DNA of 64,000 nucleotides, from contig NZ_NOYI01000012.1 in assembly GCF_002258785.1 (NCBI RefSeq), positions 124,001 to 188,000 of the forward strand, read 5' to 3'. The translations under genes were made by a program, and so were the position numbers. Below the pieces are notes generated by a model that did not search any database, had not been told where the DNA came from, and worked only from the letters and a program-made list of their open reading frames with translations. Positions 25,465 through 33,799 of this stretch are shown piece by piece (position 1 is the stretch's first letter; each line of letters begins with the position of its first letter). Source of the stretch: Rhodococcus sp. 06-235-1A (GTDB lineage Bacteria > Actinomycetota > Actinomycetes > Mycobacteriales > Mycobacteriaceae).

Positions 25465-26263
25465 TCTCGGTCGCCTACGCGGGCACCTGATACTCGGCAT
25501 CACTGCGCTCGGGTGCGCGTTCCCGATCTACTGGTTGTTCGCGACGTCGTTGCGCCGACCCGAGGACGTCTACTCGCTGTCTCCCGTTCCATGGCCTCTC
25601 TCCCTGGCCAATTACTCGGACGCAGCCGACAAGGTGGATCTGTTCGGGCTGCTGGGCAACACGTTCGCCGTCGCGCTCGCGTCGTCGACGGCACAGTTGC
25701 TGATCGCTCTGCTGGCGTCGTACGCCTTCGCGATGTACACGTTCAGGTTCCAGAAGGTGCTGTACCTCGCGTTCGTCGGCACGTGGCTTGTTCCGTTCCA
25801 GGTGACGATGTTGCCGAACTACGTTCTGCTGTATCAGCTGGGGCTGATCAACACGCTTGCCGGCGTCGTCGTACCCACGCTCTGCTCCGCGTTGGCGGTG
25901 CTGCTGCTTCGGCAACACATGGCAAGCTTCCCGAAGGAGCTGATCTCGGCAGCTCGGATGGACGGGCGTTCGTCGTGGTCGATCCTCTGGACGGTGGTGG
26001 TCCCCAACCTCAGGCCTGCGCTCGCAGCTCTGTCGATCCTACTGTTCATCAACTCCTGGAACGAATACTTCTGGCCTGCAGTGGTATTGCAGCGAAGCAA
26101 CGCCGTCCTGCAACTGGGTTTGCGTAGCTTCATGGGCACCGAAGGCACCGACTGGGGACCGATGATGGCGGTCGCAGGAATGGCGTGCCTGCCGGTGTTC
26201 CTGCTCTATGTCGTATTGCAGAGGCACATAGTCGACGCGTTCGTCAGGTCGGGCCTGAAATGA
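25454..26263 (+). CDS. ABC importer permease, UgpE/MalG type
   Basis: A 269-residue membrane protein with six helices, second half of the transmembrane channel. It has PIYWLFATSLRRPEDVY after the first helix, and AARMDGRSSWSILWTVVVPNLRPALAA as the EAA loop. It overlaps the previous permease by 11 bp and ends with TGA directly abutting the TGA of the convergent LysR gene (TGATCA at 26261-26266). It closes the importer operon. Confidence 0.9.
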   Translation: MTIDLGRLRGHLILGITALGCAFPIYWLFATSLRRPEDVYSLSPVPWPLSLANYSDAADKVDLFGLLGNTFAVALASSTAQLLIALLASYAFAMYTFRFQKVLYLAFVGTWLVPFQVTMLPNYVLLYQLGLINTLAGVVVPTLCSALAVLLLRQHMASFPKELISAARMDGRSSWSILWTVVVPNLRPALAALSILLFINSWNEYFWPAVVLQRSNAVLQLGLRSFMGTEGTDWGPMMAVAGMACLPVFLLYVVLQRHIVDAFVRSGLK

Positions 26264-27157
26264 TCAGGCCGCTTCGATACAGCGCACGAACGCGTCGACT
26301 GCGGGGTTCGACTCGTTTCCTCGCCAGACGAGATAGAGATCGATTGTCGGAACGGGGTCGAACAGCTTGACGGCCACGGTGTTGGCTCCAACTGCTCCCA
26401 TTCCCGCCGAGGTCGCCCGTGACCACGACGCGAACCCGACAAATGGCTTCACCGAGACCACGTGAGCCGTCGCGCCTGGGTCATCGGCGGTCTGGGCTAC
26501 ATGGAGTCCGATGCGGTTGTCGGCTGCGGCCGCGAATATGGAGTCGTACATCGCCGGGCACTGCTCCCGGTCGAACAAGACGCAGGATTGACTTGCCAGC
26601 TCCGCGAATGGAACTCCGGAGCGCCCGGCCCAGCTGTGCGCCCGACCGACCACGGCCACGAGCGGCACTCCCCGAAGCACCCGACGGTGTCGAAACTCCG
26701 GTGAGCCGGGTCGGCCGTACACGAACGCGACATCGAGGGTGCCGTCGTTCAGAGCTGCGAGCTGAGGACCGGTTCGCTTCTCCCACAACGACACCACGAC
26801 ATCGGAGTGATCACGACTCATCCGAGACAGAGCGTCGGGTAACACGTGCCGACTTGCGGGCAGGTTGTAGCCGACGTTCAACGAGCGTTCTGCGCCCGTC
26901 GCGATCGCCCTGGTGACCTTTGCCGCCGTGTCCATCTGCCGGACGATGAGGCGCGCCTGACTCTCGAATTCCCGCCCCGCCCGCGTCAGCGTCACCTCGT
27001 GAGAAGTCCTTGCGACCAACGTCACCCCCACCGACTTCTCGAGCTTCTGCAGTTGCGCGCTGAGCGACGGTTGGGTGAGGTGCAGGCGCGCAGCAGCGCG
27101 TCCGAAATGCAGTTCCTCGGAGAGGGCTATGAACGCTGTCAAATGCCGGAGCTCCAT
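26264..27157 (-). CDS. LysR-family transcriptional regulator
   Basis: A 297-residue regulator. The N-terminal winged helix-turn-helix (MELRHLTAFIALSEELHFGRAAARLHLTQPSLSAQLQKLEKSVG) is canonical; the rest is the periplasmic-binding-like effector domain (RSLNVGYNLPASRHVLPDALSR, DVAFVYGRPG). I took the ATG at 27157 at the usual MELRHL start in place of the codon at 27211. It is convergent with the importer operon; its target is not obvious, as the next gene upstream is a small membrane protein on the same strand. Confidence 0.9.
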   Translation of the reverse strand: MELRHLTAFIALSEELHFGRAAARLHLTQPSLSAQLQKLEKSVGVTLVARTSHEVTLTRAGREFESQARLIVRQMDTAAKVTRAIATGAERSLNVGYNLPASRHVLPDALSRMSRDHSDVVVSLWEKRTGPQLAALNDGTLDVAFVYGRPGSPEFRHRRVLRGVPLVAVVGRAHSWAGRSGVPFAELASQSCVLFDREQCPAMYDSIFAAAADNRIGLHVAQTADDPGATAHVVSVKPFVGFASWSRATSAGMGAVGANTVAVKLFDPVPTIDLYLVWRGNESNPAVDAFVRCIEAA

Positions 27158-27286
27158 GATCTGCCCTTCGAGATGGGATGATCTCGCCAGGGTATAGAGC
27201 CCACAAAACAAAATCTGAACACCGGACGTCCAGCTGATGCATTCTCGGTCGAGACGTAGCGATGGTGCACTTCTCGACAGCGCGTT

Positions 27287-27745
27287 CTAACTGCGCGTCG
27301 ACCGCCGCCTGCGCGCTGAGCTGGCGATCACGAATCCACCGGCGCCGACTACACAGAACCACAAGTCGGCAACGATCCCGACTGCCTGCACCTGATCACC
27401 TCGTAGGAGCGTGACGACATCGAGCATCGACGCGGGGACACCGCGAGCCAATGCCAAGCACGATCCGACCGACATCGCCGACGTCACACGCCGATGCCAC
27501 ACGGTCGATTCGATACCGGTTCCGAACCAAGCGAACAGCCCCGCTCCGATGGCAATGATCGCGGTCGCGACGAGGTCGTAGGCAAGGAACACCGGCCGTT
27601 CGCCGATGGGCGCGATCTCCGCTGGAACACCGCCGCGCCAACCGGCTGCCCACGCTACGTGCACGGCTGCAAAGACGGCGCTCGACAGTGCCAGAAAGTA
27701 CGCGACCGTGCGATGCGCGGCAGGTGGACGCAGTATTCGAGCCAT
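27287..27745 (-). CDS. DUF3995-like four-helix membrane protein
   Basis: A 152-residue integral membrane protein with four hydrophobic helices: AYFLALSSAVFAAVHVAWA, LVATAIIAIGAGLFAWF, TSAMSVGSCLALARGV and GIVADLWFCVVGAGGFVIA. The layout, with a HVAWAxG in the first helix and an arginine-rich tail (ARRRRSTRS), matches DUF3995 proteins of actinobacteria. Function unknown. Confidence 0.65.
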   Translation of the reverse strand: MARILRPPAAHRTVAYFLALSSAVFAAVHVAWAAGWRGGVPAEIAPIGERPVFLAYDLVATAIIAIGAGLFAWFGTGIESTVWHRRVTSAMSVGSCLALARGVPASMLDVVTLLRGDQVQAVGIVADLWFCVVGAGGFVIASSARRRRSTRS

Positions 27746-27823
27746 GACTCCATAGTGGTCCGATACGACGCTGACGAATATCCGGGAACACCCTGATCTG
27801 ACGCAAGCGCGTGCGGCCAGAGG

Positions 27824-29038
27824 CTATCCGAATGAGGCCAGGAGACTAAAGCAAAGCTCGTATCGACTGATCCACGTCGCTTGAACGGCGTGATAGAGAT
27901 CGGGTTTGCCGCTCCACACCGTCGCGGCCGGCACGTTGTCGGAATCGAGTTCGTGATGCCAGGAGCCGTCGACGCGGTCGATGAAGTACTCGGCGGCAAC
28001 GTCCCACCACGTTCGATAGTCGGTCTCGTAGCGCTCTTCTTCCGTGACGCGCGCGAGAGTCGCGGCTGCGCCGATCGCCTCGCACAGCACCCAGTGCAGA
28101 CGACCCGTGACGACCGGCTGCCCTGCCCAGTCGGTCGTGTAGACGAAGCCGGGGGTTGGTCCGGGCTGCCAACCGTCGACAGCAGCGCGGTCGTAGAGAG
28201 ACTTGGCGGCATCGACGTAGTCCGGTCTGGCCGCAACGAGACTCGCCTGCAACAGAAGTCGTGCCCACTCGAATCCGTGGCCGACGGTGGCTCCATAGGG
28301 CTTGAACTGGTTGGCGGGGTCGTCGCTGTTGTACTCGAGGTGCGGGATCCACTCTGCAGAGAAGTGTTCCGGAATGCGCCAGTCGTTGGCCGCAGCCCAC
28401 GTGCACACGTTGTCGCAGATGCGTACTGCTCGTTCACACCAGATCGTGGGCGCACCCGCATCGACGGCAGCCAACAGCGCTTCGACCATGTGCATGTTGG
28501 CGTTGATTCCGCGGTAGTCGTCGACTTCGGTCCAGTCGGCAGTCCATGTGTCCGCACACATTCCGTAGTTCTCGTCCCAAAAACGTGCGGCCACGATGTC
28601 GAGGGCTTCGTCGAGAAGACCGCGACCATCGGGGTGCCCCGCGGCGGCGGCAGCCGAAGCGGCCAGCACCACGAACGCATGCGTGTACGCGTTCTTGACA
28701 GCGTCGGGCGAGGTCGCGTCGGAGCTGGACTCGAACCAACCGCCGTTCGTACTGTCTCGCAACGACGTCAGAAGTCCGTCGAACACCCGATCGGCCTGCC
28801 GTCGGGACCCCGGCCGACCCAGTAACGACGCGAGAAAGTGCACATGTGCCATGCGAGCGGTGATGTACGTATGCGCCGGGTGATCGAGGTCAGGGTTACC
28901 GCGGTCGTCCAGCCACACCGCGCCACCTGCGGGGTGGTCGAGTGTGGTTCCGAAATCGAGAAGGCGAGACGATTCGGTGTCGAGCCACAACTGATGCGTG
29001 GGCAGTGTCAGCCAACTACGCCGATCTTCGGAGGTCAT
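27824..29038 (-). CDS. AGE-family N-acylglucosamine 2-epimerase / isomerase
   Basis: A 404-residue (alpha/alpha)6-barrel sugar isomerase of the N-acylglucosamine 2-epimerase/YihS/cellobiose-epimerase superfamily. Visible: GGWFES, NAYTHAFVVLAAS, NANMHMVEALLAA, GHGFEWARLLLQA (the conserved His-Glu pair), GRLHWVLCEAIGAAATL and GSWHHELDSDN (second catalytic His). NxxMHxxEA and the repeated Trp/His sites line the active-site funnel. Starts at MTSEDRRSW. It probably interconverts aldose and ketose sugars; substrate cannot be read from sequence. Confidence 0.85.
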   Translation of the reverse strand: MTSEDRRSWLTLPTHQLWLDTESSRLLDFGTTLDHPAGGAVWLDDRGNPDLDHPAHTYITARMAHVHFLASLLGRPGSRRQADRVFDGLLTSLRDSTNGGWFESSSDATSPDAVKNAYTHAFVVLAASAAAAAGHPDGRGLLDEALDIVAARFWDENYGMCADTWTADWTEVDDYRGINANMHMVEALLAAVDAGAPTIWCERAVRICDNVCTWAAANDWRIPEHFSAEWIPHLEYNSDDPANQFKPYGATVGHGFEWARLLLQASLVAARPDYVDAAKSLYDRAAVDGWQPGPTPGFVYTTDWAGQPVVTGRLHWVLCEAIGAAATLARVTEEERYETDYRTWWDVAAEYFIDRVDGSWHHELDSDNVPAATVWSGKPDLYHAVQATWISRYELCFSLLASFG

Positions 29039-29078
29039 GTGTTCATTGTGCGCCCGACGCGAACGCACTCGGCGACAG

Positions 29079-29636
29079 TCAACGAGAGACGCTGTAGCGC
29101 AAGTAGACCCAGCCGGAAGCCTGGAACACACGTTGTTCCTCGAGCGCCAGGTCGAGGTGGTGTCCAACCGGGAAGTATGGCTTTCCGCCACCCAGAATGG
29201 TCGGCAGGAGGATCACCTCGAACTGATCGATCTCGTCGACGAGCGACTCGGCCAGTGCGGCCCCTCCGACGGCCAGCGTGCCCTCGGTCTCTCGCTTCAG
29301 ACGTCGGACCTCCGCGACGGCATCGGAACTGCGCACCAGCCGACACCCATCGGCCACGGAGTCGAGCGTATCGGAGAAAACTATCCGCGGCGTGGCCTTG
29401 TACAGCTCGGCGAACTCGGCCTCCACTTCGTCGCCGTCGGCGCGTGCCGGGTCGGTCCAGTACTCCTCCATGGCGTCGTACAGCCGACGCCCGAAGAGAA
29501 AGGCAGCAGTGGCCTCCGTCTGCCGGTTCGAGAATCGATGAGACTCTTCGTCGGGCATCGAGAAGTCGAGACTGCCTGCGGCATTCTCGATGAAGCCGTC
29601 GAGAGAAACGTGCATGTTGTAGGTCAGAATGGCCAT
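29079..29636 (-). CDS. Dihydrofolate reductase-fold (RibD C-terminal-like) reductase
   Basis: A 185-residue protein of the YyaP/YwjB-type DHFR family. MAILTYNMHVSLDGFIEN is the typical opening; LFGRRLYDAMEEYW and TLAVGGAALAESLVDEIDQFEVILLPTILGGGKPYF carry the NADPH-binding GGG motif. AAGGAG lies 5 bases before the ATG at 29636, deciding this start over 29693. Members are probably NADPH-dependent reductases of uncertain substrate; it is too short to be a RibD deaminase/reductase. Confidence 0.85.
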   Translation of the reverse strand: MAILTYNMHVSLDGFIENAAGSLDFSMPDEESHRFSNRQTEATAAFLFGRRLYDAMEEYWTDPARADGDEVEAEFAELYKATPRIVFSDTLDSVADGCRLVRSSDAVAEVRRLKRETEGTLAVGGAALAESLVDEIDQFEVILLPTILGGGKPYFPVGHHLDLALEEQRVFQASGWVYLRYSVSR

Positions 29637-29758
29637 GTCACTCCTTGTGTCAGTCGGTCGTATGTATCGACCTGACCGGAGTGCGTAATTCATCGGACGG
29701 ACCCGATGTCGGGGATGTTCGGTTCAAGATTGCCATCGTTACGGTACCGGTCGGCGCG

Positions 29759-30664
29759 CTACGGCTGTGCCGACGAAACCCCGGCGCGCTCGGCCAATCG
29801 GGAGACGAAGCCCGCGATCTCTGTCGGCTTCTCCTCTGCCATGAAATGGCCGGCGTCGATCGGTTCGTATGTCAGATCCGACGCCCAGGCACCCCACAGC
29901 GACGCCGCGTCGAAGCCCAGTTGCGAACCCCAGTCCTGCGAGATCACTCCCACCGGCATGGTCAGTCGCGATCCGTCGGCGCGGTCCTGTAGATCCATGG
30001 CGAGATCGGTTCCCGCAGTGGCCCTGTAATCGGCGACGATGGAATCCACTGCGTCGACCGAGCTCTCGATGTAGTGCTGCCGAACAGCAGGCGCAAAGGT
30101 CGAACCATTGGGGTCCCACGCGTCGAGGAACGAACCGAAGAACTCGGGAGCGACAGCCTTGATCATCTTCTCCGGCAATCCCGAGGGTTGAGCCATGAGG
30201 TACATGTGCCAAGCCACCTTTGCATCGACCCCTCGCAGCACATCCCAACTGTCTGCGGTGGGGAGAACATCCAGGATGCCGAGATACAGCACTGCAGACG
30301 GATGATCGAGTCCTGCTCGGACTCCGACGAGCGCACCGCGATCATGTCCCACCAGCCCGAAACGATCGAATCCGAGCGACTCCGCAACCCGCACGATATC
30401 CCGCGCCATCGTCCGCTTCGAGTACGTTGCCGAATCAAGTTCGGCCGGCTTCGCACTCGCACCGTACCCGCGGAGATCCGGCACGATGACGGTGTGCCGC
30501 GACACGAGCTCGCGCGCTACGTGTCGCCACATGTAGTGGGTCTGCGGAAAGCCGTGCAGCAGAACCAGAGCCGGCCCGGCCCCGGCAACAGCCACGCTCA
30601 ACTCCACGTTCTCGTCCACCGGGACCATCCGGTACCGGAAATCGTCCATGGTCAGCGAATTCAT
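29759..30664 (-). CDS. Alpha/beta hydrolase (haloacetate dehalogenase / epoxide hydrolase branch)
   Basis: A 301-residue hydrolase. LLHGFPQTHYMWRHVA is the oxyanion-hole motif, and GLVGHDRGALVG has an Asp nucleophile, as in dehalogenases and epoxide hydrolases rather than Ser esterases; the catalytic His is in PIDAGHFMAEE. It closely follows fluoroacetate dehalogenase in layout, but the second Arg of HDRGxR is Leu here and the Trp after the conserved His (WHWY in that enzyme) is Met (WHMY). A defluorinase role is therefore unlikely. AAGGAG precedes the ATG. It is coupled by a 4-bp overlap to the TetR regulator upstream. Confidence 0.85.
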   Translation of the reverse strand: MNSLTMDDFRYRMVPVDENVELSVAVAGAGPALVLLHGFPQTHYMWRHVARELVSRHTVIVPDLRGYGASAKPAELDSATYSKRTMARDIVRVAESLGFDRFGLVGHDRGALVGVRAGLDHPSAVLYLGILDVLPTADSWDVLRGVDAKVAWHMYLMAQPSGLPEKMIKAVAPEFFGSFLDAWDPNGSTFAPAVRQHYIESSVDAVDSIVADYRATAGTDLAMDLQDRADGSRLTMPVGVISQDWGSQLGFDAASLWGAWASDLTYEPIDAGHFMAEEKPTEIAGFVSRLAERAGVSSAQP

Positions 30665-31368
30665 TGTGGCTCCTTCACTTCCGGGAGGTCTGACGAGCGG
30701 TCTGGGTGTCCGGAGAATATCCCCGGCGGTAGTTCGTCGGTGTGAACGGCACTTGCGCGCAGAGCCGGAAGGACGACCGAATCGACCAGCGCTTCGAGAT
30801 AGCAGTCGTCGAGGTCCAATCCATTGAGCCGACGAAGCAAGATGACGGAACCGACGACCTCGTCGAAGGGGAACGGATCGGTTCCTTCGAGGAGTTCGCC
30901 GCGCTCGACGGCGGCTGCGATGACAGCATCGGGAAGACGGGCACCGGTCGGACCCACGGACCTCTCGATCTCATCGCACAGTTCGGGATCCTCCAGTCCT
31001 GCTTGCAACAGCAGGAGAGGCATCGACCCGTCGGCGTCCGCCATGGTCCGCACCAGACGCCTGCAGAGAACGAGCACATCACCGCGCAGAGTGCCGGTAT
31101 CAACGACATCCGAAGCTCCGCGGGAGGCGGGTCCAGCCTTGATAGCCGCAATCACCATCTCCCGCTTGGTTTTCCAGCGTCGGTACAGCGTCGATTTCGA
31201 GGCTCCTGCCCGGCGCGCCACGCCCTCGAAAGTGACCCCGTCGTACCCCACCTCGCCCAGTAGGGCGTTGACGACCCGGAGGATTTCGGACTCACGCCGA
31301 TCGTCCCGCGGACGACCGGAGCGGCCCTCCGGGACCTCGTGGTTGTCGAGAGACTTTCGATACGGCAC
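30661..31368 (-). CDS. TetR-family regulator of the hydrolase
   Basis: About 235 residues. The helix-turn-helix ILRVVNALLGEVGYDGVTFEGVARRAGASKSTLYRRWKTKREMV is classical, followed by a TetR_C ligand domain. Two starts are possible: TTG 31398 or GTG 31368. I prefer GTG 31368 because an extended -10 (TGATACGAT, hexamer 31381-31376) stands exactly 7 bases before it, making a leaderless message, and because a perfect palindrome would otherwise be coding. It is co-transcribed with the hydrolase, so its ligand is probably that enzyme's substrate or product. Confidence 0.85.
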   Translation of the reverse strand: MPYRKSLDNHEVPEGRSGRPRDDRRESEILRVVNALLGEVGYDGVTFEGVARRAGASKSTLYRRWKTKREMVIAAIKAGPASRGASDVVDTGTLRGDVLVLCRRLVRTMADADGSMPLLLLQAGLEDPELCDEIERSVGPTGARLPDAVIAAAVERGELLEGTDPFPFDEVVGSVILLRRLNGLDLDDCYLEALVDSVVLPALRASAVHTDELPPGIFSGHPDRSSDLPEVKEPQ

Positions 31369-31379
31369 GTGCCGTATCG
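31358..31379. promoter_or_regulatory. Perfect 22-bp palindrome over the TetR promoter
   Basis: The half-site CGATACGGCAC (31358-31368) is followed immediately by its exact reverse complement GTGCCGTATCG (31369-31379). It covers the -10 hexamer TACGAT and the predicted start point on the minus strand, as expected of an autorepression operator for the TetR gene beside it. Confidence 0.75.
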
Positions 31380-31447
31380 TATCAGCAATCAGTCGCAACG
31401 GTCGCCAACCGTTGTGCGTTTTCGCGAACCACGGGAGGTGAGTTCAC

Positions 31448-31678
31448 GTGGACGCAGGTGCAGCGAACGCTACGTCGAGGAATCCGGAAGGGGTGGCAGT
31501 GCCTGCCGGTTCAGAGGATCGCACCGAACAACTGATCCGAGATTCCGTCAAGTCCGGTGGCTCTACTGCGACCGACGTCGACCTCTGCACCGCCGAGAAG
31601 TCACCGGCCTATCCGCGGTTTCAGTCCAGAATGGCCGTTGCCTCGACCTCGACGAGGACGTCGGGTTCGAACAAGTAG
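31448..31678 (+). CDS. Small doubtful ORF, possibly a gene remnant
   Basis: A 76-codon frame starting GTG with a good ribosome site (GGGAGG 9 bases upstream), reading MDAGAANATSRNPEGVAVPA. It resembles nothing I recognise. Its last 19 codons run antisense into the RidA gene, so a complete independent protein is unlikely; it could be the stub of a deleted gene. The 252-bp stretch between TetR and RidA otherwise contains only the TetR palindrome. Confidence 0.3.
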   Translation: MDAGAANATSRNPEGVAVPAGSEDRTEQLIRDSVKSGGSTATDVDLCTAEKSPAYPRFQSRMAVASTSTRTSGSNK

Positions 31679-32031
31679 TCCACGCCGATCAGCGATGCGG
31701 GTGGCATCGGTGTGGGCAGCCCGATCTCGTCGGCGACGCGGGTGACGCCGTCCATGAACTCACCGATCCGCTCGGGAGCCCAGTGCGTGACATAGAACGT
31801 CAACCGCAGTACGTCATCGAATGTCGCGCCGGCACCGGTCAATCCGATAGCGGTATTGCGGAGCGCCTGGGCGACCTGTCCGGCGAGGTCGTTCGCCGCA
31901 ATCGCCGATCCGTCCTCGTGGCGTCCGATCTGACCGCTGACGTGGATATGCCTGGATCCCTGCCCCACCGCTACGTGGTGATACGGGGTCGGTTGCATCA
32001 ATCCGGCCGGGGTGAATCGAGTGACGCTCAT
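31621..32031 (-). CDS. RidA-family protein (lacking the RidA arginine)
   Basis: A 136-residue trimeric RidA/YER057c/UK114 fold: HIHVSGQIGRHEDGS, LAGQVAQALRNTAIGLTGAGATFDDVLRLTFYV and PPASLIGVDYLFEPDVLVEVEATAIL. True RidA enamine deaminases have an Arg in the PARS segment; here that place reads PPAS, so this belongs to one of the Rid subgroups without deaminase proof. AAGGGA precedes the ATG. It is divergent from an HxlR regulator that probably controls it. Confidence 0.85.
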   Translation of the reverse strand: MSVTRFTPAGLMQPTPYHHVAVGQGSRHIHVSGQIGRHEDGSAIAANDLAGQVAQALRNTAIGLTGAGATFDDVLRLTFYVTHWAPERIGEFMDGVTRVADEIGLPTPMPPASLIGVDYLFEPDVLVEVEATAILD

Positions 32032-32113
32032 GAAGGTCCCTTCGTCGTGGTCAATTTGCAGGTATAACCTTGATACTTGGTACACAGAGGACACTTCAAG
32101 GGAACCAGGTTTC

Positions 32114-32482
32114 ATGACCGATACCGCCGAGGGCAATGCAGAACCGAGTATCGCTGCCCCACATCGGGAGCTGCTGGACCAGGTGCTCGACAAATGGTCG
32201 CTGCAAGTACTGAACGAACTGTGCGAGCGCCCCTGCCGGTTCAACGACCTCCGCCGCTCGATTCCGACGGTGACGCAGAAATCACTGACCGCAACACTGA
32301 GAAAACTCGAACGCAACGGAATCATCGAACGCACGGTTCTGAGCACCCGCCCGGTGGCGGTGGAGTACCGAATTACACCGCTGGGCAAGACGCTTCGAGA
32401 TCCCGTCGATGTGCTGCTGGCCTGGGCAACCGCACACATGGACGAAATCGACAGCGCACGAGCTCGATTCGATGCCCTATGA
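32114..32482 (+). CDS. HxlR-family winged-helix regulator
   Basis: A 122-residue HxlR protein: LLDQVLDKWSLQVLNELCERPCRFNDLRRSIPTVTQKSLTATLRKLERNGIIERTVL is the winged helix, with VEYRITPLGKTL the wing and a short dimer helix after it. The single Cys pair near the start (ELCERPC) could sense oxidants or electrophiles, as in some members. The ATG at 32114 is close to AAGGGAACCAGG. It is divergent from RidA across 82 bp. Confidence 0.88.
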   Translation: MTDTAEGNAEPSIAAPHRELLDQVLDKWSLQVLNELCERPCRFNDLRRSIPTVTQKSLTATLRKLERNGIIERTVLSTRPVAVEYRITPLGKTLRDPVDVLLAWATAHMDEIDSARARFDAL

Positions 32483-32545
32483 CGGCACCGATGGCTGCCG
32501 ATCCAGTGGAGAAAATAAGTTGCTCTCGCGCGAGTCCGTGGCACT

Positions 32546-33604
32546 GTGAAGGACATGGATCTCGCAGCTCGTCTCGTCGCGGCACCACGGGGTAGACGAT
32601 TCTGCGCCGAGGTCGCTCTGTGTGCCGACGCGACGGATTCGGTATGGAACGCGCTGATGACGGCGGCCTCTTTCTCGAAAGACGTTCATGCAGAACGCGC
32701 TCTGCTCATCCACGTCGTGAACGCGATCCCTTCCTCCAAGCTCGTATCACTGACGCACGCCGACTTACTGATCGCGCTCGAACAAACAGTGAACAGCGCG
32801 CGCTACTGGCAACCGCCCGACGAGGTCGACGAAGCGCTCAGGGCACCAGCACTCGACGACACGCTCGAACGCATCGCACGGGCAGTCATGGATTCACCAC
32901 ACGCCACCTGGTGGATGAGCGCTACCGAACTCCTCACGCAGAGAGCCGTTCAGTGGTATCACGGAACACTCGGAGGTTGGGACGCAAGATTCGGCGATCG
33001 AGGGACGTCGATATGGCCGTCGTGGCGTCGACAGATGATCGCCGAAGAACACCGTGCACTGAGGGATCGCCCGGCCGACCCAGCGGCCGCAGTGACCGGT
33101 CGCTGGTGGTCGAGTCCGGCGAACAGTGGGTGCGCGAGCACCACCCGGATGGTCGCCGAATTGCCGGCCGTCGAACTCGACCTCCGCGAGGACTCGCTCG
33201 GTTCGACGCGAGCGCGTGTGCGGCAAGCGCAGCCGAGACCGCACACGCGCATCTACGAAATCCACTCACCTGCGGACTGGACCCGACTCGTCGAGCAGTA
33301 CCCGCTCGACGTCAGCGCATCGAAAAGGCATGACTGGTTCAGCACGACCGGGCGCGCCGGTCACTGGCACATGCCGGACTGGTCCGCAGTGGGCGAGGAC
33401 TACGACGCTGCGCACCTGAGCGTGATCGGATACCTCACAACATCGGGAATGGCCCTACCGGTACGGGTTCGGCACATCGAGAGCGCCTCGGTGCTGGCCG
33501 GCTGGAGTCCGGACGAGACCTATTGGCTGAACCCCGATGCCGTTCACATCATCGATGATGCAACCGAATACGACAGAGACGACGAACGATGGCACCCGGA
33601 GTGA
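32546..33604 (+). CDS. Hypothetical 352-residue Trp-rich protein
   Basis: Not recognised. It starts GTG (MKDMDLAARL; ATG three codons on is equivalent). No signal peptide or membrane helix. The N-terminal half is helical (ALLIHVVNAIPSSKLVSLTHADLLIALE); a mid part has TWWMSATELL and WYHGTLGGWDARFGD; the C-terminal third has IYEIHSPADWTRLVEQYPLDVS, MPDWSAVGEDYDAAHLSVIGYLTTSG and VLAGWSPDETYWLNP, a compact Trp/Tyr/His pattern that looks like a conserved domain. Codon usage fits its neighbours. It stands alone between HxlR and Mn-catalase. Confidence 0.7.
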   Translation: MKDMDLAARLVAAPRGRRFCAEVALCADATDSVWNALMTAASFSKDVHAERALLIHVVNAIPSSKLVSLTHADLLIALEQTVNSARYWQPPDEVDEALRAPALDDTLERIARAVMDSPHATWWMSATELLTQRAVQWYHGTLGGWDARFGDRGTSIWPSWRRQMIAEEHRALRDRPADPAAAVTGRWWSSPANSGCASTTRMVAELPAVELDLREDSLGSTRARVRQAQPRPHTRIYEIHSPADWTRLVEQYPLDVSASKRHDWFSTTGRAGHWHMPDWSAVGEDYDAAHLSVIGYLTTSGMALPVRVRHIESASVLAGWSPDETYWLNPDAVHIIDDATEYDRDDERWHPE

Positions 33605-33799
33605 ATGCCTCAGCATTGTGCTGCGCTGCAGTCCCACACCTCGCCGGCCGACCGTCGGTTCGATGTACCGGGCCCGAAGCAAGCGGTAGATCGCCTGGTC
33701 GACGGCTATGCAGAGGGGGGCCCAGGGTTCGAGTGCAGACATACAGGGCACCCACTACGTGAGCGCAGCAACTCTGCTGGTCGCGATTCGGAGGTTCTT

